The notes below the pieces were generated by a model. The model did not search any database. It saw nothing but the letters and a program-made list of their open reading frames with translations, and was not told the origin of the DNA. DNA of 5,807 bases from the NCBI GenBank assembly GCA_003517845.1, contig DOZU01000234.1, positions 1 to 5,807 on the forward strand, read 5' to 3'. The position numbers were made by a program, and so were the translations under genes. Each line of letters starts with the position of its first letter. Positions within the stretch are counted from its first letter, which is position 1. Origin of the DNA: Clostridiales bacterium (GTDB taxonomy: Bacteria > Bacillota > Sulfobacillia > UBA995). Shown here one piece after another: positions 1-4,959 of the stretch.

Positions 1-1
1 G

Positions 2-493
2 AAGTCCGCCGAACTCGAGCGTCGCCTGTACGGCGGCCAAGTCGCCAACCCAAAAGAACTCGAGCAGATGCGCCGGAAGTCCGAGCAGGTAAAAGAGGAA
101 CTATCTTCCCTGGACGACGGCGCCCTGGCGGCAATGGAGGAACTCGAGTCGTTGAAACCGGCCATGGTAGTGGAGGAGCGGGAGTTGACGGCCGCTCGGG
201 ATGCGCTGGACGACCGGGAGCGCGAGCACGGCGCGCGCCGAGCTGAGGTCGACACCGCCCTGTCATCGCTGCCGGCCCGGCGTCAGGCCCTGGCTGCGGC
301 CATCGAACCCGGGTTGTTGGCCGAGTACGAGCGGGTCCGGATCCGCCGCGGGGGAGTCGGCGCCGTGGCCCTGGTCAAGGGCATCTGCAGCGGCTGCCGG
401 GTGACGGTGCCGCCCATGCTGCTCAGCAAGTCGCGCCAGGGCCTGCCCGTCAAGTGCGAAAGCTGCGGGCGGATATTGTGCTGGGCAGACTGA
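2..493 (+). CDS. C4-type zinc ribbon / coiled-coil protein (5' end outside window)
   Basis: This is the C-terminal 163 residues of a protein that begins before the window; the frame is open from base 2 and ends at TGA 491-493. The first visible residues carry the motif LYGGQVANPKEL, typical of bacterial coiled-coil proteins with a C4 zinc ribbon (zf-RING_7, formerly DUF164). A charged Glu/Arg-rich helical stretch that should form a coiled coil follows. The C-terminus holds the ribbon, CSGC and CESCGRIL, with four cysteines at residues 107, 110, 130 and 133 counted from the internal Met at base 68. The family is usually about 240 residues, so roughly a third is missing. Members are thought to bind nucleic acids or ribosomes, but the exact role here is unknown. 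The Met codon at 68 is internal because the conserved motif lies upstream of it. The gene converges on rnhC, 67 bases away, with no clear T-tailed terminator between them. Confidence 0.9.
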   Translation, partial: KSAELERRLYGGQVANPKELEQMRRKSEQVKEELSSLDDGALAAMEELESLKPAMVVEERELTAARDALDDREREHGARRAEVDTALSSLPARRQALAAAIEPGLLAEYERVRIRRGGVGAVALVKGICSGCRVTVPPMLLSKSRQGLPVKCESCGRILCWAD

Positions 494-560
494 GCCCGGT
501 GAGCCACATCATCCTGTCGCCGCCTCGCTTTGCCGCCAGGCAGTAGAGGATTGCGGCCTC

Positions 561-1223
561 CTAGGCCCGGCCAGCCCGGGCCAGGATCCGCGCGGTCGTT
601 CGGAAGTGCAGCTTGGCCACCCGCCGCAGCGCCTCCGGCCCGTGGGTCCTCACGACCCCCAGCGCCGCCTCCTCCACCGGAGGCCCCGCTCCCTTGGGCA
701 GGGGCAGCCCGATTTCCTCCCCCAGCGCCGCTAAACGCTTGAGGAACTCGTCGCGGGCGACCACCGAGGCGGCGGCCACCGCCGCATCCGCCTCCGCCCC
801 GGGATACTGCACCAGTTCCACCTTCCTGCCGCGCTCCATCAAAGCCGAACGCACGAACGCCTCGTCGCCGAACTGGTCGGTTATCACCAGGGGGCAGTCC
901 ACCTGGGCGAGCAGGTTCTCGATGGCCCGCGCGTGCGCCCAGGCGAGCATGCGGTTGAGATTGCGCATGCGGCCGTACAGGTCGTTATACTTCTCCGGCC
1001 CGATGGCCACCACCGATACGGGACAGCAGCCCCGCACCCGCCCGGCCAACTTGCGGACTCTCCCGTCGCTGAGCTGCTTGGAGTCGCGCAGACCATCCGC
1101 GGTGAGTTCCGCTGCCGCGGCGGCATCGACCAATATCGCCGCGGCCACGAGCGGGCCGAAGTAATCGCCCTTTCCCGATTCGTCCGTACCGATGTGGGGG
1201 AAGCTCACCGCCGCCGTTGGCAT
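561..1223 (-). CDS. rnhC: Ribonuclease HIII, catalytic domain only
   Basis: The 220-residue product should cleave the RNA strand of RNA/DNA hybrids in the cytoplasm, acting in replication primer and R-loop removal. The signature GTDESGKGDYFGPLV (residues 12-26) is that of RNase HIII rather than HII, which has DEAGRG. DSKQLSD (47-53), NLNRMLAWAHARAIENLL (88-105), ITDQFGDE (114-121) and AAASVVARDEF (150-160) also fit. Likely metal-binding acids are D14, E15, D116 and D146 (or E144). RNase HIII proteins are normally about 300 residues, with an N-terminal TBP-like substrate-binding domain; that domain is absent here. The ATG at 1223 is chosen because a strong Shine-Dalgarno, GGAGGTGA (1229-1236 on this strand), sits 5 bases upstream. 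The in-frame GTG at 1238 would lie beyond that site. The sequence upstream belongs to a transporter remnant on the other strand, so no N-terminal domain is hidden there. Confidence 0.92.
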   Translation of the reverse strand: MPTAAVSFPHIGTDESGKGDYFGPLVAAAILVDAAAAAELTADGLRDSKQLSDGRVRKLAGRVRGCCPVSVVAIGPEKYNDLYGRMRNLNRMLAWAHARAIENLLAQVDCPLVITDQFGDEAFVRSALMERGRKVELVQYPGAEADAAVAAASVVARDEFLKRLAALGEEIGLPLPKGAGPPVEEAALGVVRTHGPEALRRVAKLHFRTTARILARAGRA

Positions 1224-1228
1224 GGAGT

Positions 1229-1236
1229 TCACCTCC
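1229..1236 (-). promoter_or_regulatory. Strong Shine-Dalgarno of rnhC
   Basis: The - strand reads GGAGGTGA, an eight-base match to the 16S anti-Shine-Dalgarno, five bases before the ATG at 1223. It fixes the rnhC start and shows that the nuclease has only a ten-residue leader before its catalytic motif. Confidence 0.85.
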
Positions 1237-1303
1237 ACTGGAGTTTGCCGCGCTGCGGCGGTTGACCTCCTCGGCCTCGCCGGCTTCCCGCCACGGCCGA
1301 GCC

Positions 1304-1636
1304 ATGCCCCTGGTCCAAGCGCTGGGCTTATCCTTGACCGGGGACTTCTGGCAGTTCGGCATAGCGGCCAGGCACCTGGTACTGCCCGCCATCACCCTGG
1401 GGCTCCCCTCGGCAGCTCTTGTGGCCCGCTTGACTCGCTCCGCCATGCTGGAGGTGCTCGGCGCCCAGCCCCCGACTCCCGAATGGGGGGCCATGCTCAG
1501 CCGGGGAAGGGAGTTTCTGCGCTTCGCCCCCCACATTCCAACTTACCCGGGCCTGGCCATTTTCATCACGGTCATCGGCTTCAACTTCATCGGCGACGGC
1601 TTGCGCGATCTCTTCGACCCCAGGCTCAAGGTGTGA
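1304..1636 (+). pseudogene. DppB/DppC-type peptide ABC permease remnant (in-frame deletion fusion)
   Basis: The frame translates into parts of two different inner-membrane permeases of the oligopeptide/dipeptide/nickel ABC transporter family. Bases about 1320-1460 encode HLVLPAITLG...ARLTRSAMLEVLG, which matches the middle of DppB-type permeases, just before the cytoplasmic EAA loop. From about 1461 the frame encodes AQPPTPEWGAMLSRGREF, then PGLAIFITVIGFNFIGDGLRDLFDPRLKV, the C-terminal end of DppC-type permeases. In intact operons dppB and dppC are consecutive genes of about 300 codons each. The DppB N-terminus, the DppB EAA loop and C-terminus, and most of DppC including its EAA loop are missing. 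The product could not form a transporter. The frame is open back to about 1217, but residues before 1304 resemble nothing and no Shine-Dalgarno is obvious; the ATG at 1304 is nominal. The 3' end overlaps the creatininase-family gene on the other strand by 11 bases. Confidence 0.85.
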
Positions 1637-2417
1637 GGTCGGCCTGACGGGACGCCTGGACCTCCTCGCGGAGCCAGTCTGCCCAGGCCTCCAGGAGCGC
1701 TTCTCCATACTCGGCCCGAGCCCGCCGTGCGTCGCCGAGCACCCCGTTTTCGGTATACGCCTTCAGCCCCCGCGGGATCAGGTCGGGCCCGACCTCGCCG
1801 GTGTAGCCAGCGGCGAGGCGATCGGCCCGTACCAGTTCCGGGCGGACCGCCAGCACCTGGGAAGTCTCCGAGAGCCCGGCGTGGGAGCCGGCGGCCCCGG
1901 GCTCAATGTCGAAAGGCGTGAGCGGGGCCATGAACCGATCGGCGAGGGTGGAATGGTCGAGGCCCACCACGCGCGTCCGGACCTTCTCGCCCAGCGTCCG
2001 GGCCAGTCCAGGTGCCAGGTCCGCCAGGGCGCCGAAGTTGCCGCCGTGACTCGAGAAGACGACCAGCTCGGTGAAACCGTGCCGCGCCAGACTCAGGCAA
2101 TAGGCTTGCACCAGGTCGGAAAAGAGCTTGGCATCCAGGGTCAGACTGCCCGGGAAGGCCATGTGGTGCTCGGATATGCCCGGCCGGATGGCGGGCGCCG
2201 CCAGCGATCGGCCGAGCTTGCGGGCCAGCCGCAAGGCGACCGCCTGGCCGAGCAGGGTGTCGGTGATCAGGGGCAGATGCGGCCCATGCTGTTCAACCGA
2301 GCCGGCCGCGATCACGCAAGTGGTCCACCCCTCGCTCAGGGCCTGTTCGATCTCGGGCCAGGTCATTTCCTCCAGGAGGATATTCTGGGGCACGGGAAGC
2401 CTCCCTCGGCGGCGCAT
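1626..2417 (-). CDS. Creatininase-family amidohydrolase (creatininase / MftE-like)
   Basis: The 263-residue protein has the full motif set of the creatininase superfamily, metal-dependent amidohydrolases or peptidases. In order these are SVEQHGPHLPLITD (residues 40-53), GISEHHMAFPGSLTL (80-94), FSSHGGNFG (121-129), SHAGLSETS (178-186) and GVLGDARRA (225-233). E42, H44, D53 and H124 match metal-binding positions of characterised creatininases; E184 lies in the conserved HAG-x-x-ETS motif. The length is normal for the family. The substrate cannot be read from the sequence: relatives include creatininase, mycofactocin-precursor peptidase and amide hydrolases of pyrimidine or riboflavin pathways. 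No mycofactocin or creatine genes are nearby. The ATG at 2417 is used, with a weak GGTGG 8 bases upstream. The GTG eight codons further in is an alternative, since related proteins often begin shortly before the motif MTWPEIE. The gene lies downstream of rnpB on the same strand and overlaps the 3' end of the permease remnant. Confidence 0.88.
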   Translation of the reverse strand: MRRRGRLPVPQNILLEEMTWPEIEQALSEGWTTCVIAAGSVEQHGPHLPLITDTLLGQAVALRLARKLGRSLAAPAIRPGISEHHMAFPGSLTLDAKLFSDLVQAYCLSLARHGFTELVVFSSHGGNFGALADLAPGLARTLGEKVRTRVVGLDHSTLADRFMAPLTPFDIEPGAAGSHAGLSETSQVLAVRPELVRADRLAAGYTGEVGPDLIPRGLKAYTENGVLGDARRARAEYGEALLEAWADWLREEVQASRQADLTP

Positions 2418-2513
2418 CTTTCGGCCACCGGTCCAGGGATTCTCCCTGCCGGCCGGCGTTCCTCCATAGACCCCATGCCGCGCGGGGCACCACGGGGCAT
2501 GAAAAGTCCTGCT

Positions 2514-2852
2514 TCAAGGAGGTGCCGGGGAGCGACGCTCGAGGAGCGTCCAGGTACCTTCCGGGTGGCCGGGAGCGGGACGCCGGTCGTAACACAGGTG
2601 ATAGACGACTGGACCGCAGCGGACTATGAAATGGCGGCGCCCGAAGCCGTAAGAGCCGCGCTCGGGCGCCCGCCGCTGGTAGCCCTCGCCGTAGGCCCGC
2701 TGCCGGCGGGAAGGCCGGCCGAAGTCCCACCATTCCGACACCGTCTCCTCGACCTCGCAGGTCAGGTCGCGCCAGCGGAAGCTGGCGGGGGCGCCAGGCG
2801 AACGGTTGGGCCGGCCATCGGGCAGGCCGAATGGGATTACCGGTTCGCCGAT
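2514..2852 (-). CDS. Small uncharacterised protein, DUF6504-like; start codon unresolved
   Basis: The frame encodes a small soluble protein that resembles DUF6504-type proteins of unknown function. It contains EFIGEPV, then SFRWRDLTCEVEETVSEWW, then GRRHFIVRCGPVVYHLCYDR and finally TWTLLERR. The order suggests a compact beta-rich fold: an Arg-Trp strand, a Trp-rich helix, a repeated V/Y strand pair and a closing W-x-L strand. The family assignment is from remembered pattern, not a search. The frame has no ATG, GTG or TTG between the rnpB 3' end and the conserved region. The only standard start, the ATG at 2975, lies deep inside rnpB. The coordinate given here is an in-frame ATC at 2852, chosen only because it sits next to the first conserved residues. 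The gene may use a rare start, may be read from inside rnpB, or may have lost its start and be decaying. Confidence 0.5.
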   Translation of the reverse strand: MGEPVIPFGLPDGRPNRSPGAPASFRWRDLTCEVEETVSEWWDFGRPSRRQRAYGEGYQRRAPERGSYGFGRRHFIVRCGPVVYHLCYDRRPAPGHPEGTWTLLERRSPAPP

Positions 2853-2868
2853 GAACTCGCGGGCGGGA

Positions 2869-3215
2869 CGACCGGGTCGATAAGCCGAGTTCTGTCGTGG
2901 ATGGTCATCTCTCTGGGACCGGGGTTGCCCCTCGGCCTCCTGCGACCAACCCGAGGAGTCGGCGGGCAGCGTCATCCTCCTCCTACATGGTCTTGCTCCG
3001 GGTGGGGTTTACCTAGCCGGTCCGTCGCCAGACCGCTGGTGAGCTCTTACCTCACCGTTGCACCCTTGCCCGCCGATGGCGGGCGGTACGTTTTCTGTGG
3101 CACTTTCCTTGGGGTCGCCCCCCCTGGGGATTACCCAGCACCCTGCCCTGCGGAGCTCGGACTTTCCTCAGGCGCCGCCTCGCGGCCTGGCGCCCGCGAC
3201 CACCTGACCCGGTCG
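2869..3215 (-). ncRNA. rnpB: RNase P RNA, bacterial A-type-like
   Basis: This is the catalytic RNA of RNase P, which trims 5' leaders from tRNA precursors. Its ends pair as a perfect 10-bp P1 helix: CGACCGGGTC (3206-3215) with GACCCGGTCG (2869-2878). The universal 5' core GAGGAAAGTCCGAGCTCC lies at 3152-3169, and the 3' core ACAGAACTCGGCTTATC runs to 2879. These form the P4 helix, AAG(U)CCGAG (3156-3164) with CTCGGCTT (2882-2889), including the conserved bulged U. The usual GGG/CCC pairs of P4 are replaced by GAG/CTC, a compensatory change that supports the call. The conserved segments GGTGAGGTAAGAGCTCACC and CTAGGTAAACCCCAC are also present, and GAGCAAGACC leads into a P15-like region, as in A-type RNAs. 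Exact ends may differ by a few bases. No U-tailed terminator follows; the 3' end runs directly into the DUF6504-like frame. Confidence 0.97.
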
Positions 3216-3239
3216 ATTTCCGCGCCTGCTTGCATATCG

Positions 3240-3268
3240 ATCTTAGCATGCTCGGACCGGGCGATCAA
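3240..3268 (-). promoter_or_regulatory. rnpB promoter, extended -10 sigma-70 type
   Basis: On the - strand, TTGATC (3263-3268) is followed after exactly 17 bases by TAAGAT (3240-3245), preceded by the extended -10 element TGC. Each hexamer matches four of six consensus positions. Transcription would start near 3233, about 18 bases before P1 of rnpB, leaving a short leader to be trimmed or retained. The position relative to an unambiguous RNA gene is the main support. Confidence 0.75.
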
Positions 3269-3302
3269 GGTAGGCGCATGTCGACCGAGACGCATTCGGA
3301 GA

Positions 3303-3328
3303 TAGGGGCGGTTCCGAACCCGCCCCTA
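3303..3328. repeat. Perfect GC-rich palindromic hairpin between dehydrogenase and rnpB
   Basis: Bases 3303-3311 (TAGGGGCGG) pair perfectly with 3320-3328 (CCGCCCCTA) around an 8-base loop. It lies 17 bases past the dehydrogenase stop and upstream of the rnpB promoter. It could end dehydrogenase transcription, but neither strand has a T-tract after the stem, so a classic intrinsic terminator is doubtful. Its GTAGGGGCG...CGCCCCTA form resembles dispersed palindromic repeats found in many GC-rich bacterial genomes. One copy in one window cannot prove that it is a repeat. Confidence 0.55.
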
Positions 3329-3344
3329 CGGTGGCCGCGACCTC

Positions 3345-4403
3345 TCAATAAATGACCACCGGCTTGATGAGGTCGGCCGGCTTGGCGCGCATGAGATGCC
3401 AGGCCTCTTCGATATTCTCCATCCCATGAAACACGTGGGTCGCCAACCTGGCCGGGTCGAGCCTCCCGAACTCGAGGAGACTCAGGAACGTCTCCAGCTT
3501 GTGGCGGCCTGCCGGCATGAGTCCCCCCTTGATCGTCTTGTGCCCCATCCCCAGCCCCCAGTCAGCGCGCGGTATCGGCAAGGTATCCCCGGTCGAGAAG
3601 TAGGCGACGTTCGCGATGGTGCCGCCCGGCCTGGTCATCCTTATGGCCTGGAACAGCCCCTGTCCGCCCTTTTCGCCGCCGGCGACGATCGCCGCATCCA
3701 CCCCTTGTTCGCCGGTCAGGGCTGCTACCTGGTGGGCGATGTCCCCTTCTTTGTAGTTCAAGATGTGCGTGGCGCCGTAGTGCTTGGCGGCTTCCACCGA
3801 GACCGGCCTGCTTCCCACGGCGATGATCATGCCGGCTCCCCGCAGCGCCGCCCCGGCCACCGCCATCAGGCCGACCGGCCCGATCCCGATGACGCATACC
3901 GCGGCGCCGAAGGCCGGCTCGGCCAACTCGACCCCGTGCAGCCCTGTCGGTACCATGTCGGCCACCATGACTGCGGACTCGAGGGGAATCGCTTCGGGAA
4001 GGCGGGCCAGGTTCATGTCGGCGTCATTCACGTGGAAGTACTCGGCGAACACTCCGTCCTTGGTGGTCGTGAACTTGAAGGCCCCGAGCATGCCTCCCGA
4101 GTGCTGGTGCCATCCTCGCTGACACTCGAGCGTCCGCCAGTCGGGAGTGACGGCTCCCACCAGAATCCGATCGCCGGGTTGGAAATCCTTCACTTCGCTG
4201 CCTACTTCGGCGACTTCCCCCACCGCCTCATGCCCCATGATCAGCCTCAGTTCGCCCAGCGGGCCGTCATACACCGTATGCTGGTCCGAAGTACAGATCC
4301 CGACGGCCAGCGTCCGGATGATGGCATCGTACGGCCCCGGCCGCGGCTTCTCCCGCGTAACCCAACCCACCTCGCCGATCCTTCGCATGGCGAATCCTCG
4401 CAT
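3345..4403 (-). CDS. adh: NADP-dependent secondary alcohol (isopropanol) dehydrogenase
   Basis: The 352-residue zinc-dependent medium-chain dehydrogenase should reversibly oxidise secondary alcohols such as 2-propanol to ketones with NADP+ in the cytoplasm. It resembles the Thermoanaerobacter brockii and Clostridium beijerinckii enzymes nearly end to end, including MRGFAM at the start, CTSD-x-HTV, TPDWRT, QRG-x-HQHSGGML, KDGVFAEYFHVNDADMNLA and the end KPADLIKPVVIY. Catalytic zinc ligands are C37, H58, E59 and D149. The Rossmann motif GIGPVG spans 173-178. GSR (197-199) and Y217 are the residues that bind the NADP 2'-phosphate in the T. brockii enzyme. The structural-zinc cysteine cluster of horse-type enzymes is absent, as expected. 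Compared with T. brockii there is one residue fewer just before GHEA and about two more after the AGG motif near 240. The ATG at 4403 has AGGAGG 11 bases upstream. The gene is transcribed away from the FMN-protein gene; no convincing promoter of its own is visible. Confidence 0.96.
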   Translation of the reverse strand: MRGFAMRRIGEVGWVTREKPRPGPYDAIIRTLAVGICTSDQHTVYDGPLGELRLIMGHEAVGEVAEVGSEVKDFQPGDRILVGAVTPDWRTLECQRGWHQHSGGMLGAFKFTTTKDGVFAEYFHVNDADMNLARLPEAIPLESAVMVADMVPTGLHGVELAEPAFGAAVCVIGIGPVGLMAVAGAALRGAGMIIAVGSRPVSVEAAKHYGATHILNYKEGDIAHQVAALTGEQGVDAAIVAGGEKGGQGLFQAIRMTRPGGTIANVAYFSTGDTLPIPRADWGLGMGHKTIKGGLMPAGRHKLETFLSLLEFGRLDPARLATHVFHGMENIEEAWHLMRAKPADLIKPVVIY

Positions 4404-4414
4404 AGGTTCGTCAA

Positions 4415-4423
4415 CCTCCTCCC
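4415..4423 (-). promoter_or_regulatory. Shine-Dalgarno of the alcohol dehydrogenase
   Basis: The - strand reads GGGAGGAGG ending 11 bases before the ATG at 4403. The spacing is somewhat long, but the start is confirmed by the family's conserved N-terminus. Confidence 0.7.
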
Positions 4424-4488
4424 GTTGCTTCCCCTGAAGAACCGGCTCCTATGCGAACGCCGGCGGGCCAAGAAGTTGGCGAGCGCCT

Positions 4489-4517
4489 TTGACGCTCCCC
4501 AGGTCCGGTGCTAAGCT
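4489..4517 (+). promoter_or_regulatory. Promoter of the FMN-protein/apbE unit, extended -10 type
   Basis: TTGACG (4489-4494) is followed after exactly 17 bases by TAAGCT (4512-4517), with TGC directly before the -10 hexamer. The expected transcription start is near 4524, about 47 bases before the ATG at 4571. The -10 overlaps an in-frame GTG at 4508, which argues against that GTG as a start codon. The layout closely parallels the rnpB promoter in this window. Confidence 0.65.
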
Positions 4518-4570
4518 TCAGGCGTGGGGTCCGAGAACCGGGCCCTGACCCGAGAAGGGGTGGGGCGGGG

Positions 4571-4942
4571 ATGAGGACGGTCCTGATCGTGGTGGCTGCG
4601 CTGGTGGTGCTCGGGGTGGGTGCCGCGTTTTGGTTCAATCGAGGGATGGGGGCCATCCGGAGGCTGACCATTGAGGAGCCGGACCTGACCGCGCTGGCCG
4701 ACGGGGTCTACCAGGGCCGGTTCCAGCAAGGCAGGTGGCTCTTCGCCGTCGAGGTGACGGTAGCCGACCACCGCGTCCAGGATATCCGCGTAACTCGGAG
4801 CGGCCTTGAGGGCCGGGCCTTGAGCCAGGCGCTGGTCCGCGAGGTGGTCGGACGCCAGTCGCTCCAGGTGGACACGGTGAGCGGCGCCACCATATCCACC
4901 CGGGCCTTCCTCAAGGCGGTCGAGAACGCCCTACGGCCCTGA
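4571..4942 (+). CDS. Membrane-anchored FMN-binding domain protein
   Basis: The 123-residue protein has one N-terminal membrane helix (residues about 3-22, VLIVVAALVVLGVGAAFWF) followed by a single FMN-binding domain of the NqrC/RnfG type (FMN_bind). The domain runs DGVYQGRFQQGRWLFAVEV (44-62), then EGRALSQALVREVVGRQSL (80-98), and ends in VDTVSGATIST (100-110). T107 in SGAT is the expected site for covalent FMN attachment by phosphoester bond. The domain probably sits outside the cytoplasmic membrane and carries electrons, but no partner reductase or quinone complex is seen. The ATG at 4571 places the membrane helix at the very N-terminus and lies 47 bases after the predicted transcription start. 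A GTG at 4508 would add 21 polar residues and overlap the promoter. The Shine-Dalgarno is weak, a G-rich run. apbE, encoding the matching flavin transferase, begins 17 bases after the stop. Confidence 0.92.
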   Translation: MRTVLIVVAALVVLGVGAAFWFNRGMGAIRRLTIEEPDLTALADGVYQGRFQQGRWLFAVEVTVADHRVQDIRVTRSGLEGRALSQALVREVVGRQSLQVDTVSGATISTRAFLKAVENALRP

Positions 4943-4959
4943 GCGAGGCGCGGGGCAGC

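Noticed and set aside
564..582. A 7-bp hairpin (GGCCCGG / CCGGGCC) between the zinc-ribbon gene and rnhC as a bidirectional terminator.
   Set aside because: It lies inside the last codons of rnhC next to its stop, and no T-tract follows on either strand.
1223..1238. A GTG at 1238 as the rnhC start, giving 225 residues.
   Set aside because: The strong Shine-Dalgarno at 1229-1236 lies inside that extension and is ideally spaced for the ATG at 1223.
2474..2501. An imperfect inverted repeat (CATGCCGCG / CGGGGCATG) between the small DUF gene and the creatininase-family gene as a terminator or operator.
   Set aside because: The stem has a mismatch, there is no T-tract, and it could arise by chance in this GC-rich spacer.
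1881..3305. A 474-codon + strand open frame covering part of the creatininase-family gene, the small DUF gene and rnpB.
   Set aside because: It is antisense to clear motif-bearing genes and to RNase P RNA, its translation is low-complexity Gly/Arg/Pro sequence, and long antisense frames are expected at this GC content.
3396..4514. A 372-codon + strand open frame opposite the alcohol dehydrogenase.
   Set aside because: It is the antisense shadow of a gene whose protein matches a known enzyme along its full length; the translation has no recognisable domain.
4508..4571. A GTG at 4508 as the FMN-protein start.
   Set aside because: It overlaps the predicted -10 element and would put 21 polar residues before the membrane helix; the ATG at 4571 fits better.
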